Source: CAZIXN01 sp039180415 (lineage in GTDB: Bacteria > Planctomycetota > Phycisphaerae > Phycisphaerales > Phycisphaeraceae). Taken from it: a stretch of 64,000 bases of DNA. The notes below the pieces were generated by a model. The model saw only the letters and a program-made list of their open reading frames with translations. It did no database searches and had not been told where the DNA came from. Where the stretch lies: positions 1 through 64,000 of the forward strand of contig JBCDDH010000001.1 in the NCBI GenBank assembly GCA_039180415.1. Reading direction: 5' to 3'. Of the stretch, positions 42,155 to 51,215 are shown piece by piece (the first letter of the stretch is position 1; every line of letters starts with the position of its first letter). The position numbers and the translations under genes were made by a program.

Positions 42155-44674
42155 ATGAGCACCGCCATGATGGACGCCACGCTCCGACATCTCGACCGCC
42201 GCCGAGCCAACGCCCCGCGTGCGCGGGGCGTCGCGGCCGTGTTGGCCATGATGTTCCTGGTGATCTTCGGGTCGCTCGCCGCTGCGATGGCGATCGTCTC
42301 GCAGGGCAACCTCCAGACCGCGCAGTCCCACCTGAAAATCAACCGCACCCTCGCCGCCGCCGAGACCGGCTTGTCGATGATGACCTACCACCTCGAGGCG
42401 GCGTCCCGCTTCGATGGCGACGGCGACCGCCGACCCGACATCACTACCACGGCCGGCATCATCACCTCCGGCGACGCCAGCAACCCCGACGGCGACGCTT
42501 ACCTCCTGTGGGAACAGGTCCGTGGGATCATGCTCGCCCGCTTCCAGGGCAACGACCACAACCTCGAAGAGCCCGCGCTGTTCAACGCCGGAATCGATCC
42601 GATCCACGGTCAGATCGTCGGCCTGCGCGTCGGTCCGATCCGGGTCGGCCCCGGCGAACCCGACTTCATCGCCGAGTTCACGCCCCACCCCCTGCCCGAC
42701 GAAGACTACGACGCGCTCCTGTACGACCGATTGCCTTACGGCCGACCGACCGGCCTGCCGGGTAGCGACGAGTACATCCGCGACATGCAGATCAAAGAGG
42801 CGGCCGGCATCGACTTCATCGTCGGCGACGCCGTGGGCTACGACGCGACTTACGACCTGGATGTGAAGCCACTCGACGGCCGGTTCCTCCGCGTCCGCGT
42901 CGTCTCGTTCGACGACGGGGCTACCGGTGCGAACTCTTATCAGGGTGCCGAGGTCGCTTCCCAGCACGCGCGGGTCTACCGCTCGGTGCAGATGGACTAC
43001 CTGATCACCAAGCGCATCCCGTACGCGTTGCTCTCCCGCAGCCGCATCATGGTTGGGCGTAACGTCCAGATCGACGGCCCGATCGGCTCGCACTTCCGCG
43101 AGGTGAACCTGCAGAACGGCCACCCCGTGCAGAGCGTCTCGGACTTCCGCGGCCTTGACTCGAACCTCGACGACGACCTGGACGCGTTGATCGGCACGCT
43201 GATCTCCAACGACGTCAACGGCGACAACCGCATCAACATCAACAGCAGCTCGGAGACCGACGGCATCGTCGATCCGGAAGACTTCGACCGCGACGGCGAC
43301 GGCTACATCAGCGACTTCGATTTTGTGCTCAAGGCCTTCGACTCCAACGACGACGGTCGGATCAGCCGCGGCGAGTTCGGCACGACCAGCGATACGACCA
43401 AGGAACAGCTGTTCGATTTGATCAACGAAGTGTCACCGTGGGCCGGCATCGGTGACCACGACGACTTCCTGGACGGCAGCGATTTCTACGCGAAGATCCG
43501 CGGTCAGGTCAGCATCCTCGCGACCGAGAGCGATTGGGAAGGCGGCGCGGCCGGCGGGGCGTACCAGGATTTCCTCCAGGGGCCGCTGATGCCGGACTAC
43601 GGCCAGGCGCCCGTCACGTTCGACGACACCAGCGACGCCGACGCGTTCCAGTTCACGCAGGACGATTTCAACATCGCTCGGTTCGCCGACGCCGCCGCGA
43701 CCACGGTCGAAGACCAGGCCGCCGCGCCGATCGCCAACGACCCCACCGCGCCCACCGAGTTCGTGCCGCCCAGCGACGCGACGCGGGAGTCGGTGCCGTT
43801 CAACGCCGCGTTCCCCTACGACTACTACGAACGCCCGGTGTACCGCAACATGGTGTTCGAGAACGCGCGGATCGCCAAGGGTACCAACGCGTTGTTTGAG
43901 AACTGCCGGTTCATCGGCGTCACCTACATCGAGACCGAGCCTCAGAACGAAGACCCGCTGTTCAACTATGTCGGCATGCAGAACGCCGACGGCTCGTTCA
44001 AGCACCCCGACAAGACCATCGAGATCGGCGGCGTCGAGTACGGCGGCAACGCGCCGGACGTCGGCGAGGCTCAGGCCTTAGGCACCAAGGCGCTCGGCAA
44101 CAACGTGCGTTTCCACAACTGTACGTTCGAGGGCGCGATCGTCAGCGGCCAATGGTCCGGCGGCACCACCAGCCTCCAGCCTGCCGAATACACCCACGTC
44201 CGCAACAAGATCGCCTTCACGGGGAACACCAATTTCAACGTCGACGGATCGACCGAGCTGTCCGACGAGGAGAAAGACCTGTACCGCCGATCGACGCTCG
44301 TGCTCCCGCACTTTTCGGTGGAGATGGGCTCGTTCGACGAGGCGTATTCCAACTCGGAAACCGTGGAACTCTCGGGCACCGTCGTCGCGGGCCTGATCGA
44401 CATGCGTGGCCAAGTGAACGTCAACGGCACCGTCGTCACCACGTTCGAACCCCTCAGCGACACGGGACCGGTCATCGGGAACACCAGCCCGCAGTTCAAC
44501 ACGACGCTGGGCTATTTCGACGGGTCGGCCGGCGACCTCGAAGCGAACCTGCCCAGCGTGGGCCTGGGCAAGATCAGCCTGCGCTACGACCCGACCATCC
44601 CGCTGCCCGACGGCATCGACGGCCCCATCACGATCGAGCCGATCCGCAGCACGTTCGTGGAGGGTGGACGATGA
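42155..44674 (+). CDS. PilX-like large pilus protein with EF-hand-like loops
   Basis: 839 residues. Near the N-terminus, after a basic leader, is a PilX-type hydrophobic helix (GVAAVLAMMFLVIFGSLAAAMAIVSQ). Residues about 353-410 contain three calcium-loop-like segments: DVNGDNRININ, DFDRDGDGYISDFDF and DSNDDGRISRGEF. The rest is long and rich in beta turns, with a late right-handed-helix-like region. It could be a pilus-tip or surface adhesin stabilised by calcium. The next gene overlaps by 4 bp (ATGA). Confidence 0.72.
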   Translation: MSTAMMDATLRHLDRRRANAPRARGVAAVLAMMFLVIFGSLAAAMAIVSQGNLQTAQSHLKINRTLAAAETGLSMMTYHLEAASRFDGDGDRRPDITTTAGIITSGDASNPDGDAYLLWEQVRGIMLARFQGNDHNLEEPALFNAGIDPIHGQIVGLRVGPIRVGPGEPDFIAEFTPHPLPDEDYDALLYDRLPYGRPTGLPGSDEYIRDMQIKEAAGIDFIVGDAVGYDATYDLDVKPLDGRFLRVRVVSFDDGATGANSYQGAEVASQHARVYRSVQMDYLITKRIPYALLSRSRIMVGRNVQIDGPIGSHFREVNLQNGHPVQSVSDFRGLDSNLDDDLDALIGTLISNDVNGDNRININSSSETDGIVDPEDFDRDGDGYISDFDFVLKAFDSNDDGRISRGEFGTTSDTTKEQLFDLINEVSPWAGIGDHDDFLDGSDFYAKIRGQVSILATESDWEGGAAGGAYQDFLQGPLMPDYGQAPVTFDDTSDADAFQFTQDDFNIARFADAAATTVEDQAAAPIANDPTAPTEFVPPSDATRESVPFNAAFPYDYYERPVYRNMVFENARIAKGTNALFENCRFIGVTYIETEPQNEDPLFNYVGMQNADGSFKHPDKTIEIGGVEYGGNAPDVGEAQALGTKALGNNVRFHNCTFEGAIVSGQWSGGTTSLQPAEYTHVRNKIAFTGNTNFNVDGSTELSDEEKDLYRRSTLVLPHFSVEMGSFDEAYSNSETVELSGTVVAGLIDMRGQVNVNGTVVTTFEPLSDTGPVIGNTSPQFNTTLGYFDGSAGDLEANLPSVGLGKISLRYDPTIPLPDGIDGPITIEPIRSTFVEGGR

Positions 44675-45294
44675 TTTACCAACGAAACCAGCGAGCCCTA
44701 AAAGCCCGTCGCCGCGGCCTGTCGATCGCCGAGATGCTCGTGTCGCTGTCGATCACGTCGCTGCTGCTGACCGCGACCATGGTCGCGATCGACGCCAGCT
44801 TCAAGTCTTACGCCAACGCGGCCGAGTCGGCTTCGACGCAGGTCAGCACCCGAATGGTGGTGCACCGCCTCCTGCACCTGATCCGCACCGGCACCGAGCA
44901 GGGCCCGCTCACGATCGAGAACCACAACGAGTTCGGGTCCGGCCTGGACGCCCCGACCATCGTGGGCGACACGGTCACGTCCTCGTACATGCACCTGTTC
45001 GATCGCGATTACAACCAGCTCACCCTGATCTTCGACGAAGACCGCCAGACGCTGTTCCTGGAAACCGACGCCAGCGGCACGCCGATCCGGTACGCGCTGC
45101 TGGGCGGCGTGCTCGACTGCACATTCATCCTGCATCGACGGCAGGACGTCTCCACCGACTTCGAGATGTGGCTCGAACACGCGTCGATCGACATGACGGT
45201 GACGCCCGACGCCGCCGCCAAGCTCGATCTTGAAGAAGGACAGACGCAGGCCGTGCGGGTTGTCGCCTCGACCGCCCCGCGCCGGCTGCGCTGA
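44671..45294 (+). CDS. Type IV pilin-like protein (PilW-like minor pilin)
   Basis: 207 residues. The leader ALKARRRGLSIAEMLVSLSITSLLLTATMVAIDAS has the Gly cleavage site and the Glu at +5. The C-terminal part (LLHLIRTGTEQGPL; LIFDEDRQTLFLET) resembles PilW/PilJ minor pilins. Start overlaps the previous gene's stop. The large intervening PilX-like protein and this protein probably form a minor-pilin priming complex. Confidence 0.75.
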   Translation: MIYQRNQRALKARRRGLSIAEMLVSLSITSLLLTATMVAIDASFKSYANAAESASTQVSTRMVVHRLLHLIRTGTEQGPLTIENHNEFGSGLDAPTIVGDTVTSSYMHLFDRDYNQLTLIFDEDRQTLFLETDASGTPIRYALLGGVLDCTFILHRRQDVSTDFEMWLEHASIDMTVTPDAAAKLDLEEGQTQAVRVVASTAPRRLR

Positions 45295-45569
45295 GTCGGC
45301 TTCAACCTTCTTACCGCCAACCGATCCGGCAAGCCCGACGGAGCAGACCCATAGGTTTGCTGAGCGTTGGCCATGCCGGATGTTTCCGATCGAGTTCGGG
45401 TTGTGACGCCTGCGGGCTTGGTCAAACCCCGAAAACTTGGATAACCCAGGTGGACTCGGTCGAGCGGGATCGTAAGTTTCATCCGTCGAACGCGAGTCCG
45501 AATTCCCGGCAGATCCCGCCGCGGGCCCGCACGAACCCGGCACCTGTTTGAGGCGTGGACCGTTCCCTC

Positions 45570-46418
45570 ATGACCCCGACCAACCCCACTCCCGTCCGTT
45601 GCCATCAATTCGTCGGCGCCGCCGCGGCGGTCGCCGTAGCCGCCGGTCTCGCTGCCGCTCCTCCGGCCGCTGCTTCGGGTACGACCGAAATCGAAGTTGA
45701 CGTTCAACCCATCACGCTCACGGGCACGCTCCGCGACTTCCGCGAGAGCCACCCGGATATGCAGAACCCCAATAAGTCGTTCGGCGTGAAGACCGGCCTG
45801 GTCCGAGACGTGCTCGACGCCGACGGCAAGCCTTGGCTCAACCCGTCGAGTAACCCCGCTCGCGGCATGATCACCGGCGAAGAAAGCTTCAATCAATGGT
45901 TCCGGGACGTGCCCGGCGTAAACGTCGCCGTCGCCCACGCCATCGAGCTCGAAGAGCACCCCGACAAGCCCGGCGTCTTCTACTTCGCCCGAGAAAAGCA
46001 GCAGTCTGGCGACGCCAAGTACTTCTTCCCGATGGACGGCCAAGGGTTCAACGACCTGCAGACCACCGGCGTCGGCACCCACAACTACTACTTCACCTAC
46101 GAGCTCAAGACCGAGTTCACCTACGACGACCCGCAGCAGCGGGACCACGACCTGACCTTCGCCTTCGTCGGCGACGACGACGTCTGGGTCTACATCAACG
46201 GCAAGCTCGCGGTCGACCTGGGCGGCGTCCACGGACAAGCCGGCGGCTCGGTCAACCTCGATGAAGAAGCGCAGCGGCTGGGCCTCGAACCCGGCGGAGA
46301 GTATGAGCTCGTCCTCTTCTTTGCCGAGCGGCACGTGACGCAGTCGAACTTCCGCATCGAGACCACGCTCACCCTGCAGGAAGTCGCCCCCACCACGATC
46401 AGCCCACTCTACGACTGA
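45570..46418 (+). CDS. Secreted fibro-slime domain protein, copy 1
   Basis: 282 residues with a signal peptide (VGAAAAVAVAAGLAAAPPAAASG). The body is a fibro-slime/PA14-like domain: TLTGTLRDFRESHPDMQNP, DVPGVNVAVAHAIELEE, FYFAREKQQSGDAKYFFPMDGQGF, FTYELKTEFTYDD, AFVGDDDVWVYINGKLAVDLGGVHG, and NFRIETTLTL. The GDDDVWVYI motif is the family's calcium-associated carbohydrate-binding signature. A paralogue follows. Together they may be secreted adhesins. Confidence 0.88.
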   Translation: MTPTNPTPVRCHQFVGAAAAVAVAAGLAAAPPAAASGTTEIEVDVQPITLTGTLRDFRESHPDMQNPNKSFGVKTGLVRDVLDADGKPWLNPSSNPARGMITGEESFNQWFRDVPGVNVAVAHAIELEEHPDKPGVFYFAREKQQSGDAKYFFPMDGQGFNDLQTTGVGTHNYYFTYELKTEFTYDDPQQRDHDLTFAFVGDDDVWVYINGKLAVDLGGVHGQAGGSVNLDEEAQRLGLEPGGEYELVLFFAERHVTQSNFRIETTLTLQEVAPTTISPLYD

Positions 46419-46595
46419 TCGCCGGGCTCCGGAAGCCGGGTCCCAAAAACCGGTGCCCTCCCTCCAACTCTTTCTGATCACCCCGCAGGCCCCGTCGAAC
46501 TCGGCGGGGCTTGCTCATGCGCCGCTCTGTGCGGTTTGTGTCGGCCACGACTAAGGAAACATCTTGCCGATGCCAACCAACCTGAGCAAAAAAGC

Positions 46596-46650
46596 GGCGG
46601 CCGCTTGAACCTGAATCGTACGGTTCAATCGTGCCGTTTAAGCAGCCGCC
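46596..46650 (+). promoter_or_regulatory. Nested inverted repeats upstream of fibro-slime copy 2
   Basis: GGCGGCCGCTT (46596-46606) pairs with AAGCAGCCGCC (46640-46650) with one mismatch, and TTGAACC (46605-46611) pairs with GGTTCAA (46622-46628). It is about 55 bp before the ATG of the second gene. It may act as a leader structure or operator. Confidence 0.4.
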
Positions 46651-46704
46651 TCGCCCGACGCGGCCGGCACGGAGCGTCAGAGACACCCACGCCAGGACTC
46701 CGCC

Positions 46705-47571
46705 ATGACCTTGCAACTCCCCGTCACCGCTCGACTGTTCGCCGCGACTTTCGCCGCCGCGGCCTTGACGCTCCCCGCATACGAGTCGTCCAACGCCTCC
46801 GCCAGCCAAGCAGGGTACGACGACGCCGACAACAACATTCAACTCACCGGCGTCATCCGCGACTTCGAGGTGGACCACCCCGACTTCGAGACTTATCCCG
46901 GTACCTACAACAAGGTGCTCGATGAGCTCGGCTCTGACGGCAAGCCTCGTCTCGACTTGGACTACTTTGCTTGGTCCAAATCCAAGGGCAAGCAGTCGGT
47001 CACTTCCGAAGCGACGTTCGCGCAGTGGTTCAACGACGTGCCCGGCGTCAACCTGAACCTGCCGTACACCATCGTGCTTCAGCCGCACGATTCGAAGGAA
47101 AACGTCTACTGGTTCGCCCGCGAAAAGCAGATGAGCGGCGACAAAAAGTACTTCTTCCCCATCGACGACCAGGGCTTTGGGCTTAGCTACGACAAGCCGG
47201 GTCACAAGCTGCGTTGGGAGAGGGGCGGCAAGCACAACTTCCACTTCACCTTCGAGTTGGAGACCGAGTTCACTTACACCGATCCGGCCGATCGCGATTA
47301 TGAGTTGGAGTTCAAATTCACCGGCGACGACGACGTCTGGGTGTTCATCAACGGCCAGCTCGTGATCGATCTGGGCGGTGTACACAGCCAACAATCCGCG
47401 ATGGTCAACGTCGATGACATTGCCGACGAACTGGGCCTTGAACACCTGGGCACGTACCCCCTGAAGGTTTTCTTCGCCGAACGGCACACTAGCGAGTCGA
47501 ACTTCCGCATCGAGACGACGCTGAAGCTTAAGGAAGTCCCACCCACCGTGGTTAGCCCGCTGTTCGACTGA
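46705..47571 (+). CDS. Secreted fibro-slime domain protein, copy 2
   Basis: 288 residues, with a signal peptide (MTLQLPVTARLFAATFAAAALTLPAYESS) and the same domain as the neighbour: LTGVIRDFEVDHPDF, DVPGVNLNLPYTIVLQ, WFAREKQMSGDKKYFFPIDDQGFG, FKFTGDDDVWVFINGQLVIDLGGVHS and NFRIETTLKLKEVPPTVVSPLFD. The pair differ enough to suggest an old duplication. A strong terminator follows. Confidence 0.88.
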   Translation: MTLQLPVTARLFAATFAAAALTLPAYESSNASASQAGYDDADNNIQLTGVIRDFEVDHPDFETYPGTYNKVLDELGSDGKPRLDLDYFAWSKSKGKQSVTSEATFAQWFNDVPGVNLNLPYTIVLQPHDSKENVYWFAREKQMSGDKKYFFPIDDQGFGLSYDKPGHKLRWERGGKHNFHFTFELETEFTYTDPADRDYELEFKFTGDDDVWVFINGQLVIDLGGVHSQQSAMVNVDDIADELGLEHLGTYPLKVFFAERHTSESNFRIETTLKLKEVPPTVVSPLFD

Positions 47572-47600
47572 ACCTAGCAACCGATCCCCGATAGCCCTGA

Positions 47601-47630
47601 AGCCCACGGATCGAATCCGTGGGCTTTTTC
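47601..47630 (+). terminator. Intrinsic terminator after the fibro-slime genes
   Basis: AGCCCACGGAT pairs exactly with ATCCGTGGGCT, with a CGA loop, followed by TTTTT. It is 30 bp past the stop codon. Confidence 0.85.
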
Positions 47631-47769
47631 GCGTGCTCGCCGGTCGACCGACCGGGGCCGGCCGCAGGCGTCTAGGTTCGATGCGTCACGCTTGCTCCCG
47701 AGTCGCTTCGGCCCGGAGGGCCGCTCCCGGAGTTGCTCCCCGGCCGGCGTATGGATTTGCGACGTTGTG

Positions 47770-48453
47770 TTATGCCTGCTCAAAGGCTTCGGGATAGGCC
47801 ACGGCCGTCAGCATCATTTGGCCATATTTCTCCCACAACGCTTCGTCCGTGAGGTGCGTGTCGGACTCGAGGAACTCCATCGTGACGGTTGGTGTTCCGC
47901 GGTCGACGCCTAGCCACGACCCCATCGAACCGGGTCGGCTGCCCAAGCGTTTCACCGGTAACCCGCTGTGCCGCGACAACGCCTCGGCCAACGGTCGCGT
48001 CGTGTCTTCCGGCCCGTCGTAATCCACGCAGGTCAACGGTTGGTGCAGCGTGATGACGCGCTTTGGCTGTGGCAGCGCCAGGAACAGGTCGTGCAGCGCC
48101 CGGCTTTCGGGTTCGGAGAGGGGGGCGTCGCCGTGCCGGTCGCGGCGGGGGTTGTGATTCCCCGCCGGGAAGTTGCGGTTGAGGTCGACGCCGTTGACGT
48201 TGAAGCGTTGCCCCGTCGCGAGGCCGTCGGGGTTGGCGTTCTCGACGACGACGACGCGTCGGCTATGCAGGAGCTTCGGGTTGTGATGCAACTCGGTCAC
48301 CAGTCGCCGGGCCAGCGTGACGCCGGCGGGTTCGCTGCCGTGGATTCCGGCGACGAAGACGATCAGTTCGTCGCCGGGACCCAGCGTGGTGGCGAGGACC
48401 GGGCGTCCTTGCACCGAGGTGCCGATCGTGCTGGGAGAGGGCGGGGCTTGCAT
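47770..48453 (-). CDS. M14 family zinc carboxypeptidase / MpaA-like amidase
   Basis: 227 residues. The zinc ligands HGSEPAG and the later VITLHQP His, the substrate-side ENANPDG and VNGVDLNRNFP, and the catalytic Glu in VTMEFLES match the M14 peptidase fold. Related MpaA enzymes trim murein tripeptides. No signal peptide, so the substrate is probably cytosolic. Start at MQAPPSPSTIG; an upstream in-frame Met exists. Confidence 0.85.
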   Translation of the reverse strand: MQAPPSPSTIGTSVQGRPVLATTLGPGDELIVFVAGIHGSEPAGVTLARRLVTELHHNPKLLHSRRVVVVENANPDGLATGQRFNVNGVDLNRNFPAGNHNPRRDRHGDAPLSEPESRALHDLFLALPQPKRVITLHQPLTCVDYDGPEDTTRPLAEALSRHSGLPVKRLGSRPGSMGSWLGVDRGTPTVTMEFLESDTHLTDEALWEKYGQMMLTAVAYPEAFEQA

Positions 48454-48572
48454 GACGGGGCGAGGCGTTTGCCGTGGACGCACCCGACGGTGAACGTCGC
48501 CGCGATCCACACGGAAAGCAAGCCGAGGGCGAGCCACCTGCCCCCGAGGGCCGGTGAGGCGACCGGGCCCAC
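48363..48572 (-). CDS. Possible small lipoprotein or membrane peptide
   Basis: A 69-codon frame starting with GTG only 4 bp past the KS alpha stop. Its first 35 residues contain a clear hydrophobic stretch ending in a Cys (RWLALGLLSVWIAATFTVGC), like a lipoprotein leader. Its end overlaps the peptidase start by about 90 bp in another frame, so it may be a short genuine peptide or chance. Function unknown. Confidence 0.3.
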   Translation of the reverse strand: MGPVASPALGGRWLALGLLSVWIAATFTVGCVHGKRLAPSCKPRPLPARSAPRCKDARSSPPRWVPATN

Positions 48573-48576
48573 GCGT

Positions 48577-49890
48577 TTAGGCTCGGCGGATCACGAGCGT
48601 GTCGTTTTGACCGCCAAAGCCGAAGCTGTTGGAAAGCACCGTGTCGACCCGCGTGCGTCGGGCTTGGTTGGGGACGTAGTCCAGGTCGAGCTCGGGGGCG
48701 GGGGTGTGGAGGTTGGCGGTCGGGGGGATCGCGCCGCGTTGGATGGCTAGAACGGCGGCGATGGCTTGGACCGCGCCGGCGGCGGCGATGAGGTGGCCGA
48801 GCATAGATTTGATGCTGGAGACGGGCGGGACGGCCGTGGGGTCGTCGCCGAGTTGGAAGACGGATTTGATCGCGCGGGTTTCGATCTTGTCGTTTTCCTG
48901 CGTGCCGGTGCCGTGGGCGGCGATCCAGTGGACGTCGGCAGGATCGACGCTGGCTTCGGTCAGGGCTTGGCGCATGGCCAGCGCGGCGCCACGGCCGTCG
49001 GGGTGGATGTCGGTGATGCGGTAGGCGTCGGCGGTGGAGCCGTAGCCGGCGACCTCGGCGAGGATCATGGCTCCGCGGGCCCGGGCGTGGGCCTCGGTTT
49101 CGAGGACGAGGACGCCGGCGCCTTCGCCCATGACGAAGCCGTCGCGGTCCGCGGAGAACGGGCGGGAGGCGGCGGTCGGGTCGTCGTTGCGGTTGGACAG
49201 CGCGGTGAGGCGGTTGAAGCCGGTGACGCCCAGCGGGTGGATCATGGTGTGCGTGCCGCCGGTGAGCATGACGTCGGCGTCGCCGCGGCGGAGGATCGCG
49301 GCGGCCTCGCCGATGGCCTGGGTTGAGGCGGCGCAGGCGGTGAGGCAGTTGCTGCTGGGACCGCGGGCGTCGAACTCGAGCGCGAGGTGCGAAAGCGGCA
49401 TGTTCGGTTCCTGCTCCGCCTCGCGGAACACGTCGAAGGCGGTTTTCGCGGCGTCGGCCCACGACGCGCCGTGAACGGTCTGCGCGCCGGGGTCCCAGCC
49501 CGCGAGGTTCGTCGCGACGTACGGCTCGAAGTCCAGCGTGCCTTCGCCCGCGCCGAGGTAGATGCCCAAGCGGTCGCGGTCGAGCTTGTCCGATTCGGCG
49601 AACGCTTCAAGCCCGGCCTGGTTCCACGCCTGCACCGCGGCGCCCAGGGCGAAGGCCGTGTTGAGCCCGACGTGCCGGTGCAACTCGGGGTGGCGGACGA
49701 AGTCGGCGTGGTCGTAGCGTTTGACTTCGGCGGAGAAAGTGGTGGGGAAGGTCTCCGCGTCGAAGCGCGTGGTCTGGCTCACGCCCGACGCGCCTCGCAG
49801 CAGCGCGTCCCAGACGGTGTCGAGGTCGTGGCCGAGCGGGGTGACCCAGCCCAGGCCGGTGATGACGATGCGGTCGGTGTTGGCCGTCAT
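48577..49890 (-). CDS. Beta-ketoacyl-ACP synthase, catalytic member of a KS pair (FabF-like)
   Basis: 437 residues. The thiolase-fold triad is complete: Cys186 in LTACAAST, His326 in AAHGTGTQEND and His366 in KSMLGHLIAAAG. GPSSNCLTACA and the FGFGGQNDTLVI end are standard for KAS II-type enzymes that extend acyl chains on ACP by decarboxylative condensation. Its start overlaps the stop of a degenerate homologue (ATGA), so the two are coupled and probably form a heterodimer. This is less likely to be the housekeeping FabF. Confidence 0.9.
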   Translation of the reverse strand: MTANTDRIVITGLGWVTPLGHDLDTVWDALLRGASGVSQTTRFDAETFPTTFSAEVKRYDHADFVRHPELHRHVGLNTAFALGAAVQAWNQAGLEAFAESDKLDRDRLGIYLGAGEGTLDFEPYVATNLAGWDPGAQTVHGASWADAAKTAFDVFREAEQEPNMPLSHLALEFDARGPSSNCLTACAASTQAIGEAAAILRRGDADVMLTGGTHTMIHPLGVTGFNRLTALSNRNDDPTAASRPFSADRDGFVMGEGAGVLVLETEAHARARGAMILAEVAGYGSTADAYRITDIHPDGRGAALAMRQALTEASVDPADVHWIAAHGTGTQENDKIETRAIKSVFQLGDDPTAVPPVSSIKSMLGHLIAAAGAVQAIAAVLAIQRGAIPPTANLHTPAPELDLDYVPNQARRTRVDTVLSNSFGFGGQNDTLVIRRA

Positions 49891-51215
49891 GAGGCTTGCT
49901 CCGCTCGGCCTAGCACGCAGGCCGTGTTCTGGCCCCCGACGCTGGTGGCGACGACGAGCACGCGTTCGAGCTTGCCGTCCAGCTTCTTGCAGCTAAAGCC
50001 CGGCCGCGGGGCGCCGCGGTTGAGGATCGGGACGATGCGTTGGTGATGCAGCATGAGCGCGGCCACGGCGAGCTCGTAACCGCCCGCGCCGGCGTGCAGG
50101 TTGCCGACGCCGGATTTCAACGAGACGACGGGGACGTGGTTTAACCGTTCGCCGAACACGGCGTGGAGCGCCGCGGCTTCGGGGCCGTCCCAATCGGGAT
50201 GGCCCAGGCCGAAGGGCACGATCGCGTCGATGTCGTCGGGTTGGGCTTCCGCTTCCCGCAGCGCGGCGCGGACCGCCGAGGCGATGCCGCGTCCTTCGGG
50301 GTCGGGCGTCGCATTGGCGTTCGCGCGGTGGACGGTCTGCCGTGACGCGAAGCCGAGCAGGCCGGCGTAGGCATGTTTGTCGCCGGCGCGCTGCGCGAAG
50401 GTATCGGCGGCTTCGAGCACGACGATGCCTCCGCCCTCGCCGACCGCGCCCCCGGCGGCGTTCTGGTCGAACGGCCGGACGCAGCCGGACGCGTTCTTCA
50501 CGGCGGCGTCGCCGACGAGCCGGCCGGTCAGCGTTTGCCGGTAGTACGCCATGGGGTTGAGCTGGCTGACCGCGCCGCCGCAAAGCGAGACGTCCGCGTG
50601 GCCGCGTTGGATCACGCGCAGCGACTCGCCGACGCTCAGCCCGCCCGACGCCTCGCCGCAGGTGATCGTGTTGCTCGGGCCCTGCGCGTCGTGCACGATC
50701 GTGACGTGGCAGGCGAGCATGTTGGGCAGGTACTTGAGCAGCCACAGCGGCGTGAGCTGTTGCATGCCTTCCGCGCCCCAGTGCTTCAGGTCGAACGCGC
50801 CGGCGTCGTCGGTGGATACGGCGAGGGCGGCGGTGAGTTCGTCGGTGTCGGCGGCGATCAGGCCCGCGCCGATGTGGCAGCCCGTGCGTTCGGCGGGGTA
50901 CGACCGTTCGGCGTCCGGGTCCGTGCCGGGCGTGGTCAGCCCCGCGTCGCGGACGGCCAGGTCCGCGGCGGCGACGGCCAACTCGATGTCCCGGGCCATC
51001 ACCTTGGTCGCCTTGCGGTAGCTCTTGGGTACGAAGTCACGGATTTTGAAATCCGGCACCTGCCCGGCGATCGGCGCGCCCATGTTCGACGCATCGAACG
51101 CCGTGATCGCCGCCAACCCGCACCGCCCGGCGCACAGGGCCTCCCAGTTGTCGTCCTTGCCCAAGCCCAGCGCGGACACCGGCCCAAGTCCCGTAATGAG
51201 AACGTCCCTGCTCAT
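49887..51215 (-). CDS. Degenerate ketosynthase, chain-length-factor-like partner
   Basis: 442 residues, clearly a ketosynthase fold (VLITGLGPVSALG; ESLRVIQRGHADVSLCGG; SVGGQNTACVLG), but aligned without gaps to its neighbour all three catalytic positions are changed: Cys to Glu188 (TITCGEASGG, so the visible Cys is two residues early), His to Phe335 (VPFGLGHPD) and His to Asn372 (SGVGNLHAGAGG). This is the pattern of KS-beta/chain-length factors, which cannot condense but shape and prime the product. Start at MSRDVLITG. Confidence 0.85.
   Translation of the reverse strand: MSRDVLITGLGPVSALGLGKDDNWEALCAGRCGLAAITAFDASNMGAPIAGQVPDFKIRDFVPKSYRKATKVMARDIELAVAAADLAVRDAGLTTPGTDPDAERSYPAERTGCHIGAGLIAADTDELTAALAVSTDDAGAFDLKHWGAEGMQQLTPLWLLKYLPNMLACHVTIVHDAQGPSNTITCGEASGGLSVGESLRVIQRGHADVSLCGGAVSQLNPMAYYRQTLTGRLVGDAAVKNASGCVRPFDQNAAGGAVGEGGGIVVLEAADTFAQRAGDKHAYAGLLGFASRQTVHRANANATPDPEGRGIASAVRAALREAEAQPDDIDAIVPFGLGHPDWDGPEAAALHAVFGERLNHVPVVSLKSGVGNLHAGAGGYELAVAALMLHHQRIVPILNRGAPRPGFSCKKLDGKLERVLVVATSVGGQNTACVLGRAEQAS

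Noticed and set aside
46482..46510. Terminator between the fibro-slime genes
   Set aside because: The CCCCGTCG/CGGCGGGG stem is real, but only CTTGCTC follows, so there is no U-tract; termination there is doubtful.
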